Shown here: positions 49,001-58,729 of the stretch, piece by piece | Layout of the letters: the number at the start of each line of letters is the position of its first letter | How positions within the stretch are numbered: the first letter of the stretch is position 1 | NCBI RefSeq assembly: GCF_026210795.1 | Contig: NC_089445.1 | Coordinates: 1,426,001-1,490,000, forward strand | Origin: Rhizophagus irregularis | Taxonomy: Eukaryota; Glomeromycota; Glomeromycetes; Glomerales; Glomeraceae | Direction of reading: 5' to 3' | Length of the DNA stretch: 64,000 bases | The notes under the pieces: generated by a model | Told to the model about the DNA's origin: nothing | Database searches by the model: none | The model's input: the letters and a program-made list of their open reading frames with translations, nothing else | Program-made: the position numbers and the translations under genes

Positions 49001-49270
49001 CTTCATATGTTCCTTTTTTTTGGGCTTTCTCATATGCTAATGAAGTGAATTGACGAAAACGGGTTACTTGATTATTACAATTTCGTACTGAACATGGGCC
49101 ATGATTTTTTTGGACCATATTGAATAGTTAAAACCCCTACAGATAGGCTGAAAATGGCTCATAGAATGATCTGTAATACGCGTAGTATTATCACGTGTTA
49201 TTTTATTTAGCCAATCATAATAACGTGACCACGTTGATCATAACCAATAAAAACAAACTTTCCCTATGCT
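46040..49270 (-). mobile_element. 3.2-kb DNA transposon with DDE-like/RING protein, 9-bp target duplication
   Basis: Exact 16-bp terminal inverted repeats AGCATAGGGAAAGTTT at 46040-46055 and, inverted, at 49255-49270. They are flanked by a perfect 9-bp direct repeat ATCAAAGTA (46031-46039 and 49271-49279). The element lies inside the CCCTATAA element, and its minus strand encodes the large protein at 46463-49118. A 9-bp duplication suggests a Mutator- or other DDE-type mechanism, but the encoded protein is not a standard MULE transposase. This looks like a poorly characterised superfamily. Confidence 0.88.
46463..49118 (-). pseudogene. Large DDE-like transposase with C-terminal RING-type finger (frameshifted)
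   Basis: The minus-strand coding starts at ATG 49118. Segment 1 has a Cys motif PCSVRNCNNQ and C/H residues near LCHSHY. Segment 2 (48810-48375) is joined by a 66-bp intron (48373-48308) to segment 3. Segment 3 carries LDDYHDIHEKRRPD (candidate first Asp) and VADWPGQLF (candidate second Asp). Segment 4 has GPLHVSLNSRE and YYVENMHSKIR (candidate Glu). The C-terminal segment (46463-47110) contains CDHC...CGHGYHFEC...CRHC, a C3H2C3 RING-H2-like pattern, then an acidic tail. Frame changes occur at a T9 run (about 48893), near 47752 and near 47110. The D-Q...G.LH..N layout recalls DUF6589-type proteins, but that link is uncertain. Confidence 0.7.
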
Positions 49271-49290
49271 ATCAAAGTAAGGGTTTATAT
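49265..49290 (-). promoter_or_regulatory. Candidate TATA box near the 3.2-kb element
   Basis: On the minus strand TATATAAACCC (about 49289-49279) lies just outside the element end and about 160 bp before the ATG at 49118. ATTGG/CCAAT-type boxes are present nearby at about 49209 and 49244. If used, transcription of the transposase would start from host-element sequence. Confidence 0.3.
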
Positions 49291-49714
49291 AAAAACAAAA
49301 AACGTATCATAACAATAAACAATCACGTGATCTTGTGTTATGATATGGGATTTTTGTAAAATTATCTTCTAAAAATATTAAGTTTAAAAATTCCGTATAC
49401 ATTCCGCATGATTAATTTTTTCCGTATACATTAGTTTTTTTAAAAAATGTTCAAAAATGAATTGCTTATTAAATATACGGAATTTGTATACGGAATCTAT
49501 AGAAACTTACATAAAATGTATACAAAACGTATCCTTTCCGTGTACATATTTCTTATAGGGGGTTCTATACCTGTAGGTCTTAGTGATTAGTACTTACTTC
49601 TGTTGGTTTAATTGTTGTACGTTTCTTTATCATTATTCTCGGTGCTACTTTTGTTCCTTGTCAATAATTCTGGACAACTCAAATGTTTGGTAAAAATATT
49701 GTTGGAAGTGCTAA

Positions 49715-50671
49715 TAAAGATGTTAGCCGTAACTGTAATATTAAGACACAGTGTCGTATGTAATAGGTTGCAACCTATCTACATTAAAAAGCAAAAGTTG
49801 TAATACTGTAATTAGGTCGTAATACTGTAATTAGGTCTTAATGCCGTAACTAATCCATAATGCCGTAATTCCGAAATTACGTATGTAATTTCGGCCAGAA
49901 TTATGCACTTAATTTTAGCAGAAATTAACAAATATCCTAAAAAGGAAAGTGTTGTTACACAAAATTCCAGTGTCGTTCCCACTAAAATCAATTTTTGTGG
50001 AACGGCTATCGCCAAAAAAGGAAGAAAGATCTGCATTCCCGTTTTGGCTGAATTATGATTTTCGGCTGAAATTACATGTTTAAGTGAAATTACGTTAATT
50101 TCGGCCGGAATTATATTTCGGATTTCGGATTTTGGATTTTAGGAAATATGTGACCGTGTAATTTCAATTTTAAGGGGTAAATAATATCAAAAATAATAAT
50201 AATAATAATTTTTTTTTTGTAAAAAAGTTTATATGTAAATTATGCATAAAATCATCTAATTATTAAAGATATTATGTTAATTTAATATAAATTTTTTGAA
50301 AAAAACTTAATATTTCCCACCTTCCACCCCCGACCATCCACCCCCATTATATAATTTTTTTCTTTACACGAACGCATATACAAAATACAAAAAAAAACGC
50401 GACGCGTCTTATGTACCCCCTAAAAATTAAAATTACACGACATATAAACTATTGTAATTTACTTTTATAATTCATTACTTTTATTTTAAATTTTTATGCC
50501 ATTAAAAATTATGACATTACAGCCTAATTATAGCATTGCGACCTAATTACAGCATTACGACCCAATTACAGCATTACGGCCTAATTACAGTATTACGAAA
50601 AGTGTCATAACTGTAATGCTGTATGCTGTAATATTACGGCATTGGCCAATCAATTACGGCTAACATCTTTA
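49715..50671 (+). mobile_element. hAT-type MITE family A, copy 1 (957 bp)
   Basis: Ends TAAAGATGTTAGCCG...CGGCTAACATCTTTA with an 8-bp duplication AGTGCTAA (49707-49714 and 50672-50679). Removing it restores the transporter reading (VGSAN..). Both subterminal zones are arrays of a short repeat around TAATTAGG(T/C)CGTAATACTG. A short conserved ORF (49812-50036, minus) is shared with copy 2 but has no domain features. No transposase. Confidence 0.92.
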
Positions 50672-51960
50672 AGTGCTAACTAATGCTATAATAGGAGGTC
50701 GAGGAAACATGGGTGCTGGCATTACTACTATATTTCTCCTTGATCGCCGCTGGTTTTCATTCTGCTGGTTTAAGCTCCAGCTTATCATGGGCGCGTTTCT
50801 TTAATTATTCCTGCTTTTCTTTGCTTTACTGTTGGTTTATGTGATTATTTCTTCACTGATGATTGTCCTCAAGGTGATTGGCTTAAACGTGGCCTTCCTC
50901 CTAACAAACTGCCGAAGAAAACTGATACAGATGATGCAAATAAAATTGTAACTGATACAGATTCTGAAATGAATGTACTAGTTCCTACTGTACCAAAACG
51001 TGATCTTAAATCTTTCTTATTTAATAGCGCTTAAATATCCAAATGTTTTACTTTTAATGATTATGTTTTGGTGTTGAACTTTCTGTAGATGGTGCTTTGA
51101 CATTTTTTATAATCGAAAAAACTTTAACCTTTCCAAAAAGGATGCTGGTTTGATCGCTTCACTTTTTGGTCTGATGAATTTATTTTCACATGCCTCTGGA
51201 GGTTTCCTTTCAGATATTGGTAATGAAAAAATGGGAATTCATGGTAGACTTCTTGTTCAATTTATAATCTTCTTTTTGGAAGGTTTATTCCTGTTTATAT
51301 TCCCATATACTTTGAATAGTTCAGCTGAAGCGTGGTGGTGGAAGTATTGGTGATGCAGTATTTGCCGCAGTATTCAAAAAATTTCCTCAAAGTTCAATGT
51401 CATTTACTATACTTGGAATTTTGGTAATGATAGTATCATTTGCATCATTTTTATTAAAGATTGAAGGAAGGAGATTATTTGAATTTAACCGAAAAAGATA
51501 AAAAGTACAATTTTATACAGTATATGCAATGCTGTTATACTGTATGAACTAGTATTATATAATGGAATTTTAAACACTAAAAAAAAAAATTGTATACATT
51601 TATGTACTTTTAGTTTTAAAGCAAATTTTCAAAAAGCAATTTTTGATTTAACCATAATAATCTATATGTAATTTATTTTTTTGTACATTATTACTAGTAT
51701 TGATATGATTTTTTTTTTGTTAATAAAATACGTAATTCCAAAATGTGTGTATATATATTTATTACATATATACGTATGTACTGTATATATATAAATAATT
51801 CTAACAAGATTTATGGTTTTTACGGTATTTGTTAAGAAAATAAAGAAAATGTAACCAAAAATTTAAGATCAAATATTTTTAAATTTTTCCTCTCAGATGG
51901 TCGTATCTTTATAAAGAAATATATATATGTTAACTCAATAATTCTGATATAACTCAATAA

Positions 51961-52124
51961 GTGGGTTTAGATACCTGCTTCTGTCTTAGATGGGTTAATA
52001 GATTAGAATAACCTAATACGTGATATTAGTGTTATGTCTATTGTACGTCCTCTTATAAAATATGTATCATTTCTAAATTTTACTATAATAAAGGGATGTG
52101 CGCGTTATTAACAAAAACAAAAAA
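51961..52124 (+). mobile_element. Retroposed fragment with 20-bp target duplication and A-rich tail
   Basis: The 20-bp direct repeat ATTCTGATATAACTCAATAA occurs at 51941-51960 and 52125-52144. The 164 bp between them ends with ACAAAAACAAAAAA directly before the second repeat, and an AATAAA sits about 35 nt upstream of it. Long target duplication plus A-tail indicates LINE-type target-primed reverse transcription of a polyadenylated RNA, 5' truncated. No clear pol III boxes, so an mRNA 3' end is more likely than a SINE. Confidence 0.6.
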
Positions 52125-52312
52125 ATTCTGATATAACTCAATAATTCAAATAATTTCCCAACATCTTTGCAGAAACCTGTGATTTGTTACCATGCAGTTA
52201 AAAAATCGCCATCAAATCACAACGATCTATTATCCAACATGTGGCGACATGGTATCAAATTATCTCGTGAAATTGTTGATAACATATTTTTACGAAGTTG
52301 TAAAATGCTATT

Positions 52313-52350
52313 AAATAGGTGGTAAATAGGTGGTGAATAGGTGGTAAATA
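52313..52350 (+). repeat. 11-bp minisatellite
   Basis: Unit AAATAGGTGGT repeated about 3.4 times with one A-to-G change. Confidence 0.8.
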
Positions 52351-52972
52351 ACATCAAGAATTAGTAGTGAAAATTAATCTAAGATATTTCTTAGATGTAT
52401 TAAATATTATTTAGTGATGAATCTGCCAATTTATTTTATTCATATTTTTTATATAAATTTTATTCTGTATGATAATTTTTAACATCGGGAAAAGCCTTAT
52501 GTATCATGTGATACACGGAACATTATAAAATAATTAATAGTTTGATCTAAACTTTTTTTAACTTAGCGATCATTAATATAAAAATAAACTATTTTTAACT
52601 TTTAAATTTTTTTTTCCAACGAAAATCTTTCCTTTCGCCCTTTACCTTTCATTTCCCCACATTTCTTTCCTTCATTTTTCTCTTCATTCCTTCTTCCCTT
52701 TATTGTTTATCTTTTTTTTTAAAAAAAAATTTTTTCTACTAAAAAAACTGTTTTATAATTTGCTTAAAAAAAAAAAAAATATTTTTTTTATGGTTTTTTA
52801 ACCACCATATTTTTAAATTTTTTTTTATAAAAATTTCGTTTTTCATCCCTCATCCTTTCCTTCTTCTCCCGTATTTTATTTAAAAAAAAGTTGAAGAGAA
52901 CCCAGAAAAAAAAATCAAATTCTATAATGATAATGAAATGTTATAACATTTCAATTTTTTCTTTTTCTTTAG

Positions 52973-54147
52973 GTGGCTCCCTCGGTCTCCTATGTGACAT
53001 TTCGTAAGTTTTAGATAAAAATTTTTTTTCTTTAATTTATTTTAACAAACAGTTCATTTCTTTTCAGGTAGTTTTTCGGGTTTCTTTTGACGCGTGGGAT
53101 TTCATTTTTGGTAAGTTTTTTCTTTGTTTTAGTTTATTTATTCTAACGAAACGTACTGTACATTAACTTCAATTTTATCTTTTTTTTTTAGATGGGCTGG
53201 ACACATGGGAAAGAAAATTAGGGTATATGATTTTGAATTTAATTCTTTTGTTTTAGGTGACTTTTCTAGATGGGGGATGAGATTTCAATGGGAGGTTTTT
53301 TTTTAAATGATTTTGTTTTTCTTTTTTTTTTAGATATCGATGAGATACCTTTTCTAAGCTTAGGGATTCGTAGGGTATCGTGAGAGTTGAATTAAACCAA
53401 AGTCCCTGTTGATTAGATTAAAGATGAGTACCCTCCATACGATACTTTTGTACTATTGAAGACTGAATTCAATAATCTATCTTTCGATATTTCAAGTATG
53501 ACTTGGGTGATAGTTAGACATTGGACGCGTAAATTCTTGGTGAAAAATCAGTTAATTTGTTTCTCTTAACGAAATGTTTTCTAATGGTTTGTTTCCTTTT
53601 TTTAGATAGTAGCCATTTCTTCGGATTACTTTAAACATGTGAGAATTTGGTGAGTAGGTTTTCTTTGAGCTAACTATTTTAACGAAACATTCATTAGCAT
53701 TGCAACTTTTTTCTTTAGACGTGTAGGACAGATAAGTTTCGAAAAAAAAAATTTTTGAACCTTTAAAAAAAATGGATTTTGTCTTTTTTCGTAAGATTGG
53801 ACACAGAAGAATCGGGAAGTTTCAAAATTATTTCCAGATGCAGACCTTAAAAACATTTTATTAACGTTTTTTTCCTATTATATAGGTTCTGGCTCATATG
53901 TTTAGTGTTTCAAAATTTTTAAACTTTCTTTTTTGTATATTCAGGCAAACTAGGTCATCGGAAAAGACAGAGTAAGTTTCAACATAAACTTTACTTTTTT
54001 TGATTTCTTAAAAAAGAAAACGTATTGTTGACGTTCCTCTATTTTCTTTTTGTAGGATTCAAGTCCTGAATACTGGAAGATTGAGTTCATTATGAAACTT
54101 AGTAAGGATTCGTTAAAATACCTTCTGAAGTTCAAAGAAATCAAATA
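52973..54147 (+). other. Series of short exon-like segments separated by intron-like sequences
   Basis: At least seven segments of about 30-45 bp (one of about 200 bp) are each preceded by a long pyrimidine tract ending in TTTAG, TTCAG or TGTAG and followed by GTAAGT, GTGAGT or a variant. Examples: acceptor at 52972, donor at 53004; acceptor about 53066, donor 53111; acceptor about 53190; acceptor about 53600, donor 53650; acceptor 53944, donor 53972; acceptor 54055. TTCTAAC or TTTTAACGAAA branch-like motifs recur in the introns. No frame stays open through the joined segments. The last segment alone is open for 31 codons (54055-54147). It may be a spliced non-coding RNA gene or a highly fragmented decayed gene. 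Confidence 0.35.
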
Positions 54148-55431
54148 AAACTAATACCTCCTTTATGGGAATATGGGGATCCAATAATTAATTGTTATTA
54201 TAGGAAATGTCCACTACTTATCATTATTAAAAAAAGGAGAACGGCTACTTCCTTGATAATCATTTCACCAATGACTAGGGCCTTGTAATACAATGTCAGA
54301 AATCACTTTGTTTCGCAAAAAATTAATAGAATGAGAAGCGAAAATCTTAAAACTTCACGATAGAATTATAAAGGATAAATGTGAGTTTCAAAATAATTTC
54401 GAAACTAAATTTAAAAAGATGTTTTAATAACATTTTTGTTCATCTTTTCATAAGACACAAGCCCGCCTTTATTACCGGAACCCCAGAGGTGTGTTTCAGA
54501 ATACTTTCAAAGACTTTTTTTTTAAAAAGCATTTTAATAAGTAACCTTTATTTTTTTAAAAAAAAAAATTTTGAAAAAAATGTTTTTAATAGAGTTAAGA
54601 GGACATTTAACGTTATATGAAATTTATATCTATGTTTATTGAACAATTTAATTTTATTTATAGATTAGAATAATTCGTATGATTAGATTTAGGATAGAAC
54701 AATTTAATATTTCTAAAATAAAGTTTATTATAGTACATCAATTTTAAAATAAATAAACTATAACTTTACTACAACTTTAATATTTGTTTACTATAACTTA
54801 AACATGCATTTAATATAATTTAAATATACATTTACTATATGTTTTCGATTTCAATACTATTTTTGCACGAGCCGGTTAAATCAGGTGACGATTTCCTTAA
54901 TATGCATCAACTTTATACATACGATCCGCGTAAACTTATAATCAAGATTTGGTCACGATATGGTATTAAATCTTTACGATAAGTTCTATGATAAAGTTTT
55001 GATATAGTTACGATGTGGTTTCGATTTTAAAAGTTTCTGCAAAGATTCTATATTTCTTTATACTGCTAAATTTTCAGGAAGTTCCAATCTTCAATAAATC
55101 ACCGCACGACTTATATTATAAATTTAAAGCTTGCTGCCACTTTATAAGTCAATTTGTTATCATATTTTTTAAAATTTTTTAAGCTTGCTTTATTTAAATA
55201 TCAATAAATTTATTCTCCATATATAATTTATATAATGTTCAACTAAATTAATATACAGTATATATAACTAATATTACTAAAAAAGAAAAAGTGTAAATAT
55301 TGGATTCTAATAAGTTTTGAAAAATACCGAGATTCAAATATCAAAATCAATTTCTTGTGTAATATAACCTATATTTGTAATTTAAAAAAATTAGGTTATT
55401 AAGAACATAGCTTTTAAAAATATAATATTTT
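54148..55431. other. Intergenic, no gene seen
   Basis: A+T-rich sequence between the exon-like series and the 3' end of the kinase pseudogene. ORFs at 54381-54620 and on the minus strand near 53950-54144 are low-complexity. 55030-55060 is part of the inverted match to about 51910 and 52160. Confidence 0.4.
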
Positions 55432-55993
55432 TTACTTACTTTCGTCAATGATACATTGTTCAGATTTTCTGTCTTCAGAATTTATATCTATATCCAATTC
55501 AAATTCTTGCGTAGTATAATCTAAATAAATGAAAAACGAAAATAAATTAAATTAAACATAAATTATATTTATTGAAAAATATATAAAATATTTTACCATT
55601 ATTTTCATTTTTGATTAATTTAATCTTTTTAATAATTTTGTCTGGAAATATTTTATTAATTAGTAAATATCATTGAATGACGTTTAAATATAAAATTTTG
55701 ACTTTTATCATACCTTCATTAAAACTGTTTTCAATTTGATTATCGTCAAACTTTCTTTTATCTTAAACAATAAACTTATTAATATTAGTACTTAAAATTA
55801 TATTAGTTATTAATAACCTTAAATAAATAATTACCGTTAAAAGATATATCGTTTTTTTGATGACAATGAAATAGATCTAAATAGTAATGAAGTAGTAGCA
55901 TATTATTATTATTTTTTAATTAAATTAAAATATTTAATACTATATTTACCAACTCCTGCAATTATAGACTCGCTTCTTAAACTTCTTATAGAC

Positions 55994-56942
55994 TAAAGAT
56001 GTTAGCCGTAATTGATTGGCCGATGCCGTAATATTACAGCATACAGCATTACAGTTACAACACTTTTCGTAATACTGTAATTAGGCCGTAATGCTGTAAT
56101 TGGGTTGTAATGCTGTAATTAGGTCGCAATGCTATAATTAGGCTGTAATGTCGTAATTTTTAATGGGATAAAAATTTAAAATAAAAGTAATGAATTATAA
56201 AAGTAAATTACAATAGTTTATATGTCGTGTAATTTTAATTTTAGGGGGTACATAAGACGCGTCGCGTTTTTTTTGTATTTTGTATACGCGTTCAGGATGG
56301 GTGGTCGGGGGTGGAAGGTGGGAAATATTAAGTTTTTTTCAAAAAATTTATATTAAATTAGCATAATATCTTTAATAATTAGATGATTTTATGCATAATT
56401 TACATATAAACTTTTTTACAAAAAAAAAATTATTATTATTATTATTATTATTGATATTATTTACCCCTTAAAATTGAAATTACACGGTCACATATTTCCT
56501 AAAATCCGAAATCCGAAATCCGAAATATAATTCCGGCCGAAATTAACGTAATTTCACTTAAACATGTAATTTCAGCCGAAAATCATAATTCAGCCAAAAC
56601 GGGAATGCAGATCTTTCCTTTTTTGGCGATAGCCGTTCCACAAAAATTGATTTTAGTGGGAACGACACTGGAATTTTGTGTAACAACACTTTCCTTTTTA
56701 GGATATTTGTTAATTTCTGCTAAAATTAAGTGCATAATTCTGGCCGAAATTACATACGTAATTTCGGAATTACGGCATTACGGATTAGTTATGGCATTAA
56801 GACCTAATTACAGTATTACGACCTAATTATGGCATTACAACCTAATTACAGCATTACAACTTTTGCTTTTTAATGTAGATAGATTGCAACCTATTACATA
56901 CGACACTGTGTCTTAATATTACAGTTACGGCTAACATCTTTA
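55994..56942 (-). mobile_element. hAT-type MITE family A, copy 2 (949 bp)
   Basis: Reverse-orientation copy of 49715-50671, with ends TAAAGATGTTAGCCG...CGGCTAACATCTTTA and a perfect 8-bp duplication TTATAGAC (55986-55993 and 56943-56950). It lies within exon 2 of the kinase gene. Excision with loss of one TTATAGAC restores the kinase frame. It is nearly identical to copy 1, so both insertions are young. Confidence 0.93.
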
Positions 56943-58044
56943 TTATAGACATTGTAGACATTGCAGATTGAATTATACCACTCAAAGGTCTACTCCTATA
57001 AATAGCACCTGGATTATTTGTTGTTACAGGTCCAATTTCTGATGATTTTATAATTTCACATCCATTTTTTTCCATTTTATCAATTCTATTATATATATTA
57101 GTCGCTTCTGGTCTTTTATTAAGATCTGAATTCCAGCATTCTTTCATTAATTCAATATATCCTTTGGGCGCATTTGTAACAATTGGTGGTCTTAAACCAT
57201 CACATATTTCTATTATAAGTTCTGCATCATGACTTCTATTCCAAAAAGGTCTTCTACCTGTCATAAATTCCCACATAATCATTCCAAAACTATATATGTC
57301 TGATTCTTTGGTATATTTTTGTCCTTTAAAAATCTCTGGTGCCATATAAGGAATTATACCATAATTCTCATTGTTATTATCATCATCTGTAAATTCAGTT
57401 GCAGATTTACTTAAGCCCAAATTACCTAAGTATGCGTATTTTTTTTCGTTAAAAAAGATATTTCCACTATGAAAATCTCTATGTAAAATATTTACACTAT
57501 GTATATTAACAAGTCCATTTATTATATTTTTTAACCTATACAACTTATCATACCAATGAATATTATAGAAATCATTAGTTAAGTAGTTTATCAAATCACC
57601 TAATTTATAATATGGCATAATAATCATGATATCTTTGGTAACGGGTTCTTGAGTAATTCCAAAATATCTACTAACATAATTGTATGTTCCATCATTTTTG
57701 CGACTAAAATACTTCTTTTTCCAATTTAAAGAAAATTCATGAAATATCTTGAGCTAAATAATAAAAAGTTTATTAATTACTTAACTCAAAGTTAAGTTAA
57801 TAAATAATTGTAATCACCTCATTTAACTCCTTAGATGCGATTTTTTTAGAATTATTAAGCTTTTTAAGAACGACTTCATAATTTTTATAAGTGGGTTTAC
57901 TCCAATTTTTAATACTGGACGATTAATCCAAATAGCCTTATAAATTTTACTAAAGCCTCCTTCAGCAATAAATTTTACATCTATAAATTGGTCATAAGGC
58001 GCGAACACCATTTTTCCAGCTAATTTACTACCACTAGTTAGTGT

Positions 58045-58729
58045 TAGGGATGGCAATGGTCGGTTATGGTCGGTCATCGGTCAGTCATAACCGGTCAAGA
58101 ACCTTTGACTGACCGACTGACCGTTTGACCAACCGTTTGACCGACTGGTTAACCAATCCTAAAAACGTTTGTGAAACGTAATTTACAGCAAAATTCAAAA
58201 TATACGGGACACTTGAGAAATTTGATTATCGGGTTGTCGGGTAGCTGGGTTACTCGGCAGTAGGTTATTTATTAGAAAAGTATAAATAAACCCGTGACAT
58301 GAGTATAATAATAGTATATCAGATTATATAATCGTATTATATAAATAAATATAGTATAATAGTATATAACATGTAACAATTAATTACTTTACCTACTGCT
58401 GAGTAAACCGGCTACCCGACAACCCAACAATCAAATTCTCAAGTGTCCCGTATATTTTGAATTTTGCTGTAATTGAAATACTTAATAAAAAACGTTTTTG
58501 CAATGTTTTCTATTAAAATAATTAAAAAAACGTTTGCGAAACATTTTTTTTATTAAATTACGTTTCGCAAACATTTTCAGGATCGGTTAAATGGTCGGTC
58601 AAACGGTCAGTTAACCGGTTGGTCAGACCGGTCAGTCAAACGGTCAGTCAGAGGTCTTTGACCGACCGATATCGGTCACGGTCATGACCGGTCATAACCG
58701 GTTAATGACCGTGACCGTTGCCATCCCTA
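58045..58729. mobile_element. hAT-type foldback element, 685 bp
   Basis: Ends TAGGGATGGCAA...TTGCCATCCCTA with a perfect 8-bp duplication GTTAGTGT (58037-58044 and 58730-58737). Subterminal arms are arrays of GGTCGGTCA/TGACCGACC repeats that pair along about 120 bp. The interior holds an AAACGTTT...ACG palindrome into which the TA-flanked MITE at 58186-58469 was inserted. It disrupts exon 1 of the kinase gene. Confidence 0.92.
58186..58469. mobile_element. TA-flanked MITE (284 bp) nested in the hAT element
   Basis: Inverted ends CAGCAAAATTCAAAATATAC are exactly mirrored at the right, continuing as GGGACACTTGAGAA for about 35 bp in all, with TA on both sides (58184-58185 and 58470-58471). Related sequence is at 39371-39450. 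The TA target suggests Tc1/mariner or pogo type. Confidence 0.8.

Larger units (their letters stand above)
42897..49560. mobile_element. Outer element with CCCTATAA inverted ends inserted in the transporter gene (6.66 kb with nested elements)
   Basis: The left end CCCTATAAAAAAATTGGATA and the inverted right end CCCTATAAGAAATATGTACA are flanked by GGT at 42894-42896 and 49561-49563. Fusing across one GGT restores the transporter reading (LLILG-SIPVG). So this is an insertion with a 3-bp duplication. The subterminal regions have repeated TACGGAAT/ATTCCGTA motifs (about 42970-43050 and 49390-49500). Without the nested hAT and 3.2-kb elements about 1.5 kb remains, with no clear transposase, so it is non-autonomous. 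Three-bp duplications occur in CACTA, PIF/Harbinger and Academ elements; the superfamily is not settled. Confidence 0.8.
42612..51501 (+). pseudogene. NRT2-type nitrate/nitrite transporter (major facilitator), broken by nested transposons
   Basis: Gene pieces in order: 42612-42896, 49561-49714 and 50672-51501. The first encodes IQGKCPHVRAIHFGF, a tryptophan-rich first membrane segment, then EETEDGNIVNVASAVFFRFL and GPKRVMALLLILG, the conserved N-terminal region of fungal NRT2/CrnA porters. The second gives IPVGLS and a WTTQMFGKNIVGSAN segment. The third has the GGRGNMGAGITT nitrate-signature region, a cytosolic loop, and GLIASLFGLMNLFSHASGGF. It ends in FEFNRKR at 51499-51501. Apart from the two insertions there are several frameshifts (near 42700, 51075 and 51340) and stops. 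The product would have moved nitrate or nitrite across the plasma membrane; this copy cannot. Confidence 0.85.
51502..52972. other. Region downstream of the transporter pseudogene
   Basis: A+T-rich, no gene. It holds the retroposed fragment (51961-52124), an 11-bp minisatellite (52313-52350) and long T and A runs (52590-52880). Its left part near 51910 and 52160 (TATAAAGAAATATA, ATCTTTGCAGAAAC) recurs inverted near 55030-55060, a hint of an eroded element spanning 51.9-55.06 kb. Confidence 0.4.

Noticed and set aside
46040-49270. Treating the DDE/RING protein as part of the outer CCCTATAA element
   Set aside because: The gene is bounded by its own inverted ends and its own 9-bp duplication, so it is a separate nested element.
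49812-50036. Conserved ~74-codon ORF in both family-A hAT MITEs (also 56605-56826)
   Set aside because: Conservation follows from the recent copying of the element; no domain, no codon signal.
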